This document shows positions 29,217 to 38,111 of a stretch of DNA of 38,226 bases, piece by piece. The translations under genes and the position numbers were made by a program. The first letter of the stretch is position 1; each line of letters opens with the position of its first letter. Origin of the DNA: Hondaea fermentalgiana (taxonomy: Eukaryota; Sar; Bigyra; Thraustochytrida; Thraustochytriidae); the NCBI GenBank assembly GCA_014084085.1, contig NPFB01000104.1, forward strand, positions 159,068 to 197,293, written 5' to 3'. Under the pieces are notes generated by a model. The model worked only from the letters and a program-made list of their open reading frames with translations, did no database searches and had not been told where the DNA came from.

Positions 29217-30137
29217 GGTGGTTGTTGGTTGCACCGCCAATCGCGCAGTTCCAGCAGCTGCAGGCAGCTTGAGGAGCCAAGGAAGGAAGCGGGTGACGGG
29301 GCGATGGACAACCTGTGAAGGGTGAGCCGACGCGGTGCGGAGGCGCGTGCTCGCGTGCTTGCCTATTTCTGTTCGGAGGTGCCACGACACCGACCGTGAT
29401 CGCTGCAAGTTGTTGGTCAAGGAGCGGAGGACACGGAACGGCAGCAGTGAGGCCCTGGCTTGCTCGTGCACGGCTCGCTCGGCACGGGACTTTGTTTTAC
29501 TCGGGCTGCTGCATCGATTTGTCTTGCTTTGCGTCGGTTTGCACTTACTTTTTATGCATCTCTGGCTCTCGACACCGGTGACGGCGAGGCAACAGAGCCT
29601 GTCTGGTCCGGCATGGTGGCAAGCAGGACCGTTTTCGCAGTAGGCCTAGTCGCTTGCTGCTGCAGGCCGAGGTGGCAATCGTGATGAACATGACTTGTCA
29701 CCTTCGGTCGCCTTCGGACTACAATTTTTGTACTACTATACGTAGGCTACAATAAATGCTCTTTTGTAAAAATCGTTCGCTCATCACTCACTTCAGCTGG
29801 CTGAGCTCCTGCTTTTCACCAGCCACATCAAGAGCCAGCCTGTTTTGCCGCACGATGGCCAGTTCTGCTCTTGCTCGCCCGCTCGCTCGCGCGCCCACGC
29901 CGCTCATCTCGCGCCACAGCCGCCGCGCACCGAGTCCCCCGTGCCGCCCGCCCCGCCGGTGCACACCCTTCTGGCAAAGTGGGTTGCGCAGCTAGGCGTG
30001 TGCGTGTGCAGCCCCTCTTAGTGGTAACACTACCGGGCCCTAGCCAGCTGGCTGGTCCCGATGCGCGCGCGCGTGGCGAGCGAGGGCGAGAGTCCAATTC
30101 GGCGGGCGCAGCCGACGGCGAGGCCGCGGCGCGCGTA

Positions 30138-30195
30138 CATTCATTCATTCATTCGTTCGTTCGTTCGATCGCTCGCTCGCTCGATCGTTCATTCA
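30138..30195. repeat. (ATTC)n(GTTC)n(GCTC)n compound microsatellite
   Basis: A compound tetranucleotide tract of about 58 bp, of the same unit types as 5769-5800 and 22730-22770. Confidence 0.9.
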
Positions 30196-30764
30196 CGCGC
30201 TCGTCCTGGGCTGCCCGGGGCGGCAACACGGCCGCGGGCGCGGACGTGGCGCTGGAGCGCGCGCATTGGTGGGACGGAGTCTTTCGCCGCGAGCGCGGCG
30301 CCGGGCGAGACTTTCTTTGGCAAACTCGAAGCTGGCAGCCGCGCGAGGCCAAGCCGCGCGAGGCGAACGCAGGCAGACCCCTGTCCGAGACGAACCAACA
30401 CGAGAACGACCGCTCCAGGGAGCGAGCGGACGAGCAAGTTCACGGAGTTAGGTGGTTTTTTACTCAATATAGGTGGGCGGGTGGGTTAACCAGCAGGCGG
30501 ACCGTGGTCGGTGGCCAAGTCAAAAGCTGTTGGCGGGCCTGCCGGCCGGCCGACCGGCTTGGCCACCCCGAATCAGCCGCAGGGGCTGGTTGGTTCTGTT
30601 TCCTTCCTTTCGTCATAGATACTGCTCTTCTGGCAGGCAAATCAACCAAACAGCTGGTCTTCACTTCGCTCCAAAGCGTCTTAGACATCTATCGTACGAC
30701 ACGGCAGATTATCGAGTAGAGTAGAGACATTGCCACAAACGACTGATCAGCGTCGACGCGCGCC

Positions 30765-33419
30765 ATGGCCACTTGCTGGGAGGAATGGCTCGACAAGGAC
30801 TGGTCGCGCCTCGGCTCGTGCCAAGGCTTATGGGAGCTCTTTGTGTCAAATCCGACGCGACTCTCGCCCGCCAGCGCTGACCCGGGCGAGTGCCCGTGCG
30901 ATCATCTCGTCCATTATGTCTTCGGTAAGCGCCGCACGGGACCCAAGGCACCCGAAGACGCCATGTATTTTATCGCACTCGTACTCTTTGACGCGCATGC
31001 TGGCCCAGACTTCGTCTCGGGTCTGAGTTCCAACGAGGCGAATATTCTGCTCGACACGCTCGTAGACCTCCTCAGTGATCTCTCGCCCGTCGTCAGGCAC
31101 TGGGCTTTCAAGACGCTTTGGCGCGCCTTGAATGTCTACAAAGACTGCGTTGCAGGCTCCGCCGACATACTCTCAGAGCCCCGTTGGAAGGCCGCCGCGG
31201 CCCGATCGTGGCTCGAAGACGACAGCAAACGCAAATCCATGCGACTCGTGGCACGAAGTTTAAGCAGCGCCACCAGCGCCGCAAATGTAAGCTCGCCATC
31301 AACCACCGAGACCAAAGACACGGATCCTGGAGAAGATGCAACAGCCGCTGGAGCCATCAATCATCGGGATCTCGAAGCTCGTTCGCTGGAGGTGGCATTT
31401 TGCAGCTTTGCTCTCGCATCGCTCATTGCTTTGACGAGTAAGACGCTCGACGCCAGCGGCGTGGGCCCTTCCGCCTGGGTGGCGCCTTCGGACGTGCAGG
31501 CGATTTGGGAAATTATCTTGGACCAAATTCAAGCTCCAACTCCGGAATACTTCGTCTCGGCGGACGATCACAACCCAATTGCAAAAGCTGCGGCGGAGCC
31601 CTTCGGTGCCCACATTACCTCGCCTTATTTATTGCCTCCCCTTCTTGCGGGCATTGCGCTCCTGCATGAAGCCGCTGCGGAGCGCGCCATGTATTACAAA
31701 AACCTCAATCTCCTCATGCTTCAGACGCCGCGCAATCTCGATGCTCTGATAGCCACGCGGCAGTGGCACTCTTTTATCATTTTCGTTCTCACCACTACAA
31801 GTCGCGTCCCGGACCCTCCGCAACTCTCATCTGGCGCCACGAAACACCGTGATGACGTCGACACAGCCGCAACTCCAACGGAAGCAGAAAAAGAGGTCGT
31901 CACGTTCGCTCTCAATCTCGTCTCGTGCGCGTTCGCGCAAACGTTATCGCGAAAACACCAAAGCTTGGGCAAACAGCTGTACGCTTTCGCAAATCAAATG
32001 ATGCAACTCGTCAAGTGGGATCAGGATGCTCGCAAGATTGTGCGCCAAGTCACGCTCAGTGTTGTGCGCCAGGTGCAAAACTCTGGATTCTGGCGCACCG
32101 AAAACGAGGCCGCTTGGGAGGCTTGTTTCGAACTTGCTCGCTTTGTCACTGCCTTTACCTTTTTTGCACCTCCTGAGCAAGTCGCACGACGACGCGCAAG
32201 TACAGATGCCGACGATGCCGCTTCCATCATGTATGCAGATCGCAGAGAGGCGCGCTGGTTTGGCTATCGGGCCCGTGCTGCGGCGTGGACGCTGGCCGCC
32301 CTCGACGGCAGCTCGGCCGCCCTGTGGGAGGGCTTGACGCCACCTGTACAGGAAACGTGGGCAGACATTGATGCTCTTCATATTGATTCGGACTCGAATT
32401 CTGAAGATGACACGGGCTCCTTCTCCACCGATAGTGACCGCGATATTGGCCTTGTACGCATTTCTGCAGTGCCCTCTCTCGTTCGAGCGTCTCCGCGTGG
32501 GCCCAAGGCAATTTCTTCGTTCCATATGCCGCGGGCTTCAACACCGCACAGTCTTTCATCTTCAGTAAAAGCCTCGCACCGCTCCATGAAACGGACATTC
32601 TCCGTGACTTCGCCACATGTGGCTCGTCTTGAGCGACAAGGATCTGCGCATAGCGTCTTGCAACGGCGTAACAGTGGATTCTCGCGCAAGAACTCTTCGT
32701 TTGGAACCTCATATGCCCTTGATGTCGATGGCTGCCTCGACATTCTCGCTTCTGGGCTCCAAATCAAGTACGCGCCTTCCAAGGCATCCAAGGGTCCCGC
32801 ACTTTCGATGGATCTATCGCTCGAGGACCCCCTCAAGCAAGGCGCCTTTGGCTTTCGGCCCGAGTCGCTTGGTCTAGAAGTCGACGCCGACGGGCGGCCA
32901 CTCGACCTCGAAGTTATTCAGGCCATGGCCGCTCTCTTTAAAGCCATGGGTCTGCATGGAGACGCGTCCGACGAGGAGACCTTGCGTGACATGCTCTTTT
33001 CGAAAAAGGAGCGCGCAAATTTCGTCCGCGCCTCCGAATTTTGCCGAGGCTTTCGTTTGCTGGAAAGCGCACTCGTGCCGACGGGCAAGGGCAGAGCGGC
33101 TACGAAACGCTCGGACGAGACCTTGCGCAAGAGCTCGGCATTTATTGCATCATTTTGCTCGCGCGATGCCCATCATCTCACCAAAAAAGCGCTGGCCAAG
33201 GACATTGCTGCTGGTCTCCGTAGAGAGCTTGGCATCAAGCAAGCTCCAAGTTCCTCGATGGTGGCGGTAGAGTTTGACACGACACCCTCGTCTCTTGACG
33301 ATATGGAACCGGTCGTGCTTGTCCGCGATGCAAAATCTGCTGCTGCTCCGCCACGAAAGCCATCCATGGTGGGTCGTTTTATGCGTAGAAATTCTTTTTT
33401 CGCACCGAGCAGCGCTTAG
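30765..33419 (+). CDS. 884-residue protein of unknown function, mostly helical N-terminal part
   Basis: I do not recognise the family. The single-exon frame starts at an ATG in GCCATGG context. Residues 1-140 and about 210-480 are rich in Leu/Ala amphipathic helices (for example NILLDTLVDLLSDLSPVVRH), suggesting an ARM/HEAT-like alpha-solenoid. A segment around 320-350 (NLNLLMLQTPRNLDALIATR) is vaguely reminiscent of the solenoid of BEACH-family proteins, but no BEACH or WD40 domain follows. A Ser/Thr/Asp-rich linker sits near 165-205. A second one, about 540-655, contains basic-Ser motifs such as RRNSGFSRKNSSF, likely phosphorylation sites. A further mixed-charge region (about 700-800) leads to a basic, Ser-rich tail ending RRNSFFAPSSA. 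No membrane segment or catalytic motif is evident. It is convergent with the PH-like gene, with 146 bp between. Confidence 0.85.
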   Translation: MATCWEEWLDKDWSRLGSCQGLWELFVSNPTRLSPASADPGECPCDHLVHYVFGKRRTGPKAPEDAMYFIALVLFDAHAGPDFVSGLSSNEANILLDTLVDLLSDLSPVVRHWAFKTLWRALNVYKDCVAGSADILSEPRWKAAAARSWLEDDSKRKSMRLVARSLSSATSAANVSSPSTTETKDTDPGEDATAAGAINHRDLEARSLEVAFCSFALASLIALTSKTLDASGVGPSAWVAPSDVQAIWEIILDQIQAPTPEYFVSADDHNPIAKAAAEPFGAHITSPYLLPPLLAGIALLHEAAAERAMYYKNLNLLMLQTPRNLDALIATRQWHSFIIFVLTTTSRVPDPPQLSSGATKHRDDVDTAATPTEAEKEVVTFALNLVSCAFAQTLSRKHQSLGKQLYAFANQMMQLVKWDQDARKIVRQVTLSVVRQVQNSGFWRTENEAAWEACFELARFVTAFTFFAPPEQVARRRASTDADDAASIMYADRREARWFGYRARAAAWTLAALDGSSAALWEGLTPPVQETWADIDALHIDSDSNSEDDTGSFSTDSDRDIGLVRISAVPSLVRASPRGPKAISSFHMPRASTPHSLSSSVKASHRSMKRTFSVTSPHVARLERQGSAHSVLQRRNSGFSRKNSSFGTSYALDVDGCLDILASGLQIKYAPSKASKGPALSMDLSLEDPLKQGAFGFRPESLGLEVDADGRPLDLEVIQAMAALFKAMGLHGDASDEETLRDMLFSKKERANFVRASEFCRGFRLLESALVPTGKGRAATKRSDETLRKSSAFIASFCSRDAHHLTKKALAKDIAAGLRRELGIKQAPSSSMVAVEFDTTPSSLDDMEPVVLVRDAKSAAAPPRKPSMVGRFMRRNSFFAPSSA

Positions 33420-33565
33420 TAGGTGTAGTACTAGACAATTGTAATCTTTGCTCTTCTCCTGGTTTATTGTGTTTCTGGATTTTTTTTTTCACGGAGGTGG
33501 GGCTATCTGCATTAGGCCTCGTTCTTTCTCTCCTTGCTTCTCGGGTGAAAGGGAATGTGTCACAA

Positions 33566-34489
33566 TCAGTGTTTTGGTCTAGGAGCGTCTCGAAGTACTG
33601 TAGAGACGCGAGCGTATCCCGCTGACCCGGAGCGGGCATGTTTGGCATGACAGGCTTCAATTTCGATGCGATCCTGCTGTTGCAGCCATCTAGCCAAGGG
33701 CGCGTGCATTTGGGCATGCGACAAAGCCGTGCGAGGCGCGAGCGAAGTCGCCCGGGCGACAAAGTGGGTATCTCCTGGAGGAAGACCCAGCTTCATGAGG
33801 AGGTATTCGGCCAAATCATCGCCGCAGCAAGAGGAAAGATCTGCGTGAACGACAAAGGCGGTTTCAGGAGCTGCGAATTGCAAGTTCTCCATGAGATAGA
33901 TACGAAGCGCGGCACGCTTGACCGCTGCTACTTCGTGTTCTGGGAAATAACCTAAACTGCTCGAGAGCATCGAGCCACACGTCCATCTCGCCTTTTGCAA
34001 AAAGTTGATCCAACCACGAACGCTCCCACCAGCGTCGGCGGCGAGCTCAAAAGCATCCTCATTCGGACGGGAGGAATATGCAGGTGGAGGAAATTTGGGA
34101 GCTGCTCGAGGCCCGCGACGAAAACGTATCAGCCGGAATGCCAAAGGCTTGTCATTGCGTTTGCGGAGGCGCATCTTTTCCACGCTTTCCTCGATCGAAG
34201 GTGTCACAAGTTCAACACGTACACATTCCTCAAGTCGAATGCGAAGTATGGTCGGTAGCTGTCGCGCTCGCTCATGCAACGGTCCGAGAGCAATTTGCGC
34301 CTCGAGCGCTTCTGCCTTGACGCACCAGAACTCGTCTTTGTCGACGACGCAGAATACCCTTTGCGTCTTGACTTTAAGCGCCCCGTTGCGTTGAAAAGCC
34401 TCGCTGCGAAGCAGCAGATGGCCCGTGCGTCCGGGTTCGCCGCCGCTGTTGCCGCCACCGCCGTGCTCATTCTCTCCGCCCTCGTCCAT
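33566..34489 (-). CDS. PH-domain-like protein with unknown C-terminal part
   Basis: A 307-residue single-exon frame. After a Gly-rich N-terminus (1-21), residues 22-167 read as a pleckstrin-homology-like fold. They start with GHLLLRSEAF and continue with KTQRVFCVVDKDEFWCVKAE as paired strands and LAFRLIRF as a later strand. The segment ends with a Trp-containing helix, SVRGWINFLQKA, the usual PH terminator. PH domains bind phosphoinositides or proteins at membranes; a basic patch (FRRGPR) lies near 123. The C-terminal 140 residues contain YLLMKLGLPPGDTHFVA and QMHAPLARWLQQ but match nothing I know. An in-frame TAG sits 12-14 nt upstream of the ATG, which fixes the start. PH assignment is from pattern, not alignment. 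Confidence 0.7.
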   Translation of the reverse strand: MDEGGENEHGGGGNSGGEPGRTGHLLLRSEAFQRNGALKVKTQRVFCVVDKDEFWCVKAEALEAQIALGPLHERARQLPTILRIRLEECVRVELVTPSIEESVEKMRLRKRNDKPLAFRLIRFRRGPRAAPKFPPPAYSSRPNEDAFELAADAGGSVRGWINFLQKARWTCGSMLSSSLGYFPEHEVAAVKRAALRIYLMENLQFAAPETAFVVHADLSSCCGDDLAEYLLMKLGLPPGDTHFVARATSLAPRTALSHAQMHAPLARWLQQQDRIEIEACHAKHARSGSAGYARVSTVLRDAPRPKH

Positions 34490-35226
34490 CTCCCCTTCCT
34501 AGGTCTTTTTGCCGCTGCCGCTGCCGCCGCGCTTCTTTCGCCACTTGAGAGCAGAGTTCCCGCGTTCCCAAACACTTCATTCTCATCGCACACCTTCATC
34601 TTCCACAATGACAATCATTGCAAGGCGCATTCTGGGTTTTCGACGATCTCGTTGGCCCTTCTGACCGAGCTGCGACAGCGACGTCTCCGTCGCGGTCCTC
34701 GCCAAGAACAGATGCAGACGTAGCTGCTACCGCTGCCGAGGCCCGGTCCCCGCTCGCTGCCCTGCCCTGGAGTCGCGACCGTCGCGTCGCGCGCCGTCTG
34801 GCCGCGAGTCTCTGCCTTCCCGGGCGGCAGTTTTCAGTCGCACTATGTAAGGAGTAAGCCACGGTAGCCGCGAGGGTCGCACGGGACCAGGGCGAGGCGC
34901 GCAGTTATCAAGTGCGCGGGCCGCCGGGTCCGGTGCGGCTTGAAGCCGTATCCTGGCTTGGAGCACTGCTTGCAAGACGCGCTTGCAATGCAGGCATACT
35001 CCGAACGCTACGCTACGCTCCGTTGCGCTGCGCTGCACCGCCTTGAACGAAGCAGCGCCCGTCGTCACCCGCCGCCGGTCGAGCGATCGTTCGTCCGCTT
35101 TGCTTCCTGCCGCGGCCGCCGTGTCTCGCGCGCGCACGAACTCGACGTCGAAGTTGCTCTCGCAGCAGCGGCGGAAAGAGGCGAGCAAGCTTGTAAGCCC
35201 AGCAGAGGACGGAGGAAAGAAGAACC
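34490..35226. promoter_or_regulatory. Divergent promoter region of PH-like and aminotransferase genes
   Basis: About 740 bp with no supportable gene. The sequence is GC-rich, with Arg/Ala-rich open frames on both strands that I attribute to base composition. A CAAGTGCG core like that of the IMPDH promoter occurs once near 34909. Some of the leader just before 35227 is purine-rich (GGAGGAAAGAAGAACC). Confidence 0.5.
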
Positions 35227-36405
35227 ATGGGCCCCAAGTCGAGCAAGAACGAGGTGGTGGACACCAAGAATGCGTGCCCGTTCATCCAGAAGAACACGGG
35301 CGAGCTCCTCGAGTACTCGGTGGTGTACACGGACCGCGCCATCAACTTGATGAGCGCGCCCTTTCAGGAGTGCATGCGCGACATCTCGTCCATCCTCAAG
35401 AGCGTGTACCACGCGCAGCACACGGCCATCATTCCGGGCTCTGGCACGTACGCGATGGAAGCCGTTGCCCGCCAGTTCGCCACGGATAAGAACGTGATGG
35501 TGCTGCGCGAGGGATTCTTTAGCTTTCGCTGGAGCGATATCTTTGCCACCTGCAAGATCCCCAAGTCCGAGACCGTGCTCAAGGCGCGCGTCAAGAACGA
35601 CTCGATGCAGCCCCCAATGGAGCCCGTGCCGGTGGATGAGGTCATCGAGACCATCAAGCGGGAAAAGCCCGAGGTGGTCTTTGCCCCGCATGTCGAGACC
35701 TCGACCGGCATCATCCTGCCGGACGACTACCTCAAGAAGGTGACCGCCGCGGCGCACGAGGTGGGGGCCATCTTTGTGCTCGACGCTGTGGCCGCCGGCA
35801 CGCTGTGGGCCAACATGGAGGATCTGGGCGTTGACGTCCTGGTCACGGCGCCGCAAAAGGGCTGGTCTGGCCCGGCCTGCTGCGGCATTGTCATGCTTAA
35901 CGATAAGGCTCGGCAGATCTCGGACAAGACCTCGAGCACGAGCTTTAGCGTGAATCTTGGCAAGTGGCTCACGGTCATGGACAAGTACGAGGACGGCGGC
36001 TTCATGTACTACACGACGCTTCCCACGGACGCGCTCATGGCGATGCGTTCTGTCATGGTGGAGTTGCGCGATACGCTCGGCTTCGAAAAGGCCGCCGAGA
36101 ATGCGCGCAAGATCGGCTCGCTCGTGCGCGATTCCATGAAGAAGCACGGTCTGCCCTCGGTGGCGGCCGAGGGCTTTGAGGCGCCCACCGTTGTCGTGAG
36201 CTACGCTGAGTCCGATGCTATGGTGCCCAAGTTCAAGGAGGTTGGTCTTCAGATTGCCGGTGGTGTGCCATTCAAGTGCGACGAGCCGGAGGGCCTCAAG
36301 ACGTTCCGCATTGGTCTCTTTGGCATTGACAAGCTTCGCAACCCGGAGCGCACGGCCGAGATCTTTGAGGAGAAGCTTGCCAAGGTCATGGCCAGTCTCA
36401 AGTAA
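35227..36405 (+). CDS. Class V PLP-dependent aminotransferase (alanine-glyoxylate aminotransferase-like)
   Basis: A 392-residue fold-type I enzyme. The phosphate-binding loop is PGSGTYAMEA (70-79). The PLP-ring aspartate is D186 in FVLDAV, and the Schiff-base lysine is K211 in TAPQKGWSGP. A carboxylate-binding arginine is probably R361 in FRIGLFG. The HVETSTG segment (155-161) is typical of the alanine-glyoxylate/serine-pyruvate branch. The likely reaction is amino transfer from a small amino acid such as alanine or serine to glyoxylate or pyruvate, but related enzymes use other donors. There is no obvious mitochondrial presequence or C-terminal peroxisomal SKL-type signal (it ends ASLK), so a cytosolic site is likely. 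The sequence looks closer to bacterial members than to animal AGXT, from memory only. The start ATG has ACC before it. It neighbours no gene of the same pathway. Confidence 0.9.
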   Translation: MGPKSSKNEVVDTKNACPFIQKNTGELLEYSVVYTDRAINLMSAPFQECMRDISSILKSVYHAQHTAIIPGSGTYAMEAVARQFATDKNVMVLREGFFSFRWSDIFATCKIPKSETVLKARVKNDSMQPPMEPVPVDEVIETIKREKPEVVFAPHVETSTGIILPDDYLKKVTAAAHEVGAIFVLDAVAAGTLWANMEDLGVDVLVTAPQKGWSGPACCGIVMLNDKARQISDKTSSTSFSVNLGKWLTVMDKYEDGGFMYYTTLPTDALMAMRSVMVELRDTLGFEKAAENARKIGSLVRDSMKKHGLPSVAAEGFEAPTVVVSYAESDAMVPKFKEVGLQIAGGVPFKCDEPEGLKTFRIGLFGIDKLRNPERTAEIFEEKLAKVMASLK

Positions 36406-36970
36406 GCAGCGCGCTACGTTGCATTTGGCAACGCATTTGGTAATGCAATGCTAAGAAAAAGGAGAAGGTGATGGATCTCTTTTCCCCCTCTTTTTTTTCA
36501 TGTGCTAACAAGCGCATGCTTTCCGTACGCGGACCACTGTCTTTTGTATAGAACAATAGGTCTCAGAAAGCTTTGCGGTGGAAAGCACCTCGCCCTCGGC
36601 ATACAGCGTTGCTCGAGACTTTATGCTTTTTGGTTTATGCGCACGTTGTCAAACAGGGACGAACGCTCAGTGCGCTAGTCTTGCTCAGCTCAGCCAATTC
36701 TTTTGCAATAGAAGGCGGTCAAGTCAGTCACATGTCAGTCAATTTTACTACTTGTTATTTGTTCTTCTTTTTGGAAAGAGAGGGAGGCAGAGAAGGGCGG
36801 GGAGCAAACAAAAATGTGCGAACTTTAATCATTCTTTTGCTTGCAAAAATCATGGCCCTCCGCATTATCGTGGAGAGTTACTTTGGAAAACACAAATCTT
36901 CTAGCCATACCAATTCGATTCAGATGCATTTCCTCTTTATATACACTTTTAGACGGTCAACACTTGTCAC
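36406..36970. other. Convergent 3' intergenic region
   Basis: About 565 bp between the aminotransferase stop and the stop of the 304-residue protein gene. The DNA is AT-richer than the coding parts, with a poly-T near 36490 and GAGAGGGAGGCAGAGAAGGG at about 36778-36797. No gene is seen; it should hold both 3' untranslated regions. Confidence 0.6.
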
Positions 36971-37885
36971 TCACGTCGAAGGCAGCTCAGTGGACAGCTC
37001 ACGTGCAAAGGCTGCGGCCGTCGCACCGGATGCAGGGTCATCAAAGTGACGAATATGGACCGACAATTTGCTTTCGTGCTGCTGGTCTGGCGTCATCTTG
37101 AGCTGGACATGAATGAGGCTTGATTGATATGTGCCAGCGTTGGTGACGAGACCATCCATGGGTCCGACGCCAAGAGCCTCACGCACACGCGCCGCAGGGA
37201 CCTCTTTGAGTACAATCTCTTTTTCAATATCATCGTTTACGCCTTCATTCGCATCGGGTGCATGGATGAACTTGGTAATGTGGCGTGTCTTGACAATCAT
37301 CGTTTTGGACGAAGACAAAAGCTTTCCGGTGCCAGGGCTCGGAAATGTCACAGCGACCTCGAGCGAAGCACCGACGCGGAGAAGAAGCGGAACGGAAATT
37401 ACGCCATCCCAGGCTTCTCCTGGATGAATCGCCGTAATGGCTTCCTCGGCTACCTCTGTTGCATCAGCTTTAATAAGCACCTTGATCTCAGCAAGGGGAA
37501 TACGTGTACGATTCTGGACCTGGACCTTGACCTGCATCGCGTCCGCATGTGGGTCATCTTCAGCCTCGGCATCTTCCGTTGAGATAAGATCAAGATGAAT
37601 CGTGATTCCGCGCGTAACATATTCTTCCATCATACCGTTCATGCTTTCCATCATCGACACGCTTTGTTGCAGCGAGTGGCCCATTCGCGCAAATGCCGTT
37701 CCCACGGACGCTTCGAGCGACTTGACGCTCGCCTGCAGGACGTCAACAAGGCCCATCGTGTTTTCGCCAGCAGCGGCATTCGCATCATCCGCATCGTTCT
37801 TCTCGGTCTTCCCAGCCTCAGAGCCTTCCTCCTTGGACAAGGCATCCGGCTGGCTCATCTTCTCCGTCATTTCTTCCGACGCCAT
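36971..37885 (-). CDS. 304-residue protein of unknown function with coiled-coil and beta-rich parts
   Basis: I do not recognise this protein. Residues 1-42 are acidic and disordered. Residues 43-90 form an amphipathic Met/Ser-rich helix (VDVLQASVKSLEASVGTAFA) likely to be coiled coil. Residues 92-208 alternate hydrophobic residues in a way that suggests an immunoglobulin-like or adaptin-ear-like beta-sandwich (MQVKVQVQNRTRIPLAEIKV, SVPLLLRVGASLEVAVTF). Residues 220-280 contain further strands and a short helix. No signal peptide, membrane helix or catalytic motif is visible. Such folds often mediate protein-protein contacts in trafficking complexes, but this is inference. The ATG at 37885 is the start of a clean frame, and codon composition resembles neighbouring genes. 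Confidence 0.8.
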   Translation of the reverse strand: MASEEMTEKMSQPDALSKEEGSEAGKTEKNDADDANAAAGENTMGLVDVLQASVKSLEASVGTAFARMGHSLQQSVSMMESMNGMMEEYVTRGITIHLDLISTEDAEAEDDPHADAMQVKVQVQNRTRIPLAEIKVLIKADATEVAEEAITAIHPGEAWDGVISVPLLLRVGASLEVAVTFPSPGTGKLLSSSKTMIVKTRHITKFIHAPDANEGVNDDIEKEIVLKEVPAARVREALGVGPMDGLVTNAGTYQSSLIHVQLKMTPDQQHESKLSVHIRHFDDPASGATAAAFARELSTELPST

Positions 37886-38019
37886 CTCCGTCCCCCCTTC
37901 CCTCTCTCCTTCTCCCGCGGCCCCGCCCGACCTCGACCTGGACCTCGGCGCGCTCCGCGTCTGTCCTCGCCACGGTTAGCCGCCCTTGCGAAGCAAGAAG
38001 TCCTCCCTCTCCCCTCCCG

Positions 38020-38064
38020 GCGCACACCCCTCCCCGCGCACCCCTCCCCGCGCACCCCCTCCCC
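38020..38064. repeat. 14-16 bp GCGCACCCCTCCCC minisatellite, three units
   Basis: Units at 38020-38035, 38036-38049 and 38050-38064 differ by small insertions. The C-rich strand makes the complementary strand G-rich, so G-quadruplex formation is possible. Confidence 0.85.
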
Positions 38065-38098
38065 GCACCACCGCGGCACCGCCACGGAACCCGCGTCC

Positions 38099-38111
38099 AG
38101 GGTTAGGGTAG
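38099..38111 (+). repeat. Telomere-like AGGGTTAGGGTAG
   Basis: Two adjacent TTAGGG-type units, the second imperfect, lie about 214 bp upstream of the start of the 304-residue protein gene. They are too short for a telomere; a telobox-like promoter site or chance is more likely. Confidence 0.5.

Larger units (their letters stand above)
28548..30764. other. Repeat-rich intergenic region between divergent genes
   Basis: About 2.2 kb carry the promoters of the carrier (leftward) and the 884-residue orphan (rightward). Contents are a TGCA/GCAATGC-rich block (28905-29092), a GGCAATGGCGA minisatellite (29180-29216), a palindrome AGGCCTAATAGGCCT (about 29110-29124), and an ATTC/GTTC/GCTC tract (30138-30195). 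A plus-strand frame at 29871-30719 is open but its translation is Arg/Ser/Ala-rich repeat sequence, and I do not call it a gene. Confidence 0.55.

Noticed and set aside
29871..30719. Plus-strand frame of 282 codons upstream of the 884-residue gene
   Set aside because: It crosses a tetranucleotide array, is Arg/Ser-rich, and has a poor start context; treated as promoter DNA.
34274..34862. Plus-strand frames overlapping the PH-like gene start and promoter
   Set aside because: They are antisense to a better-supported gene and Ala/Leu/Arg-biased, with no family resemblance.
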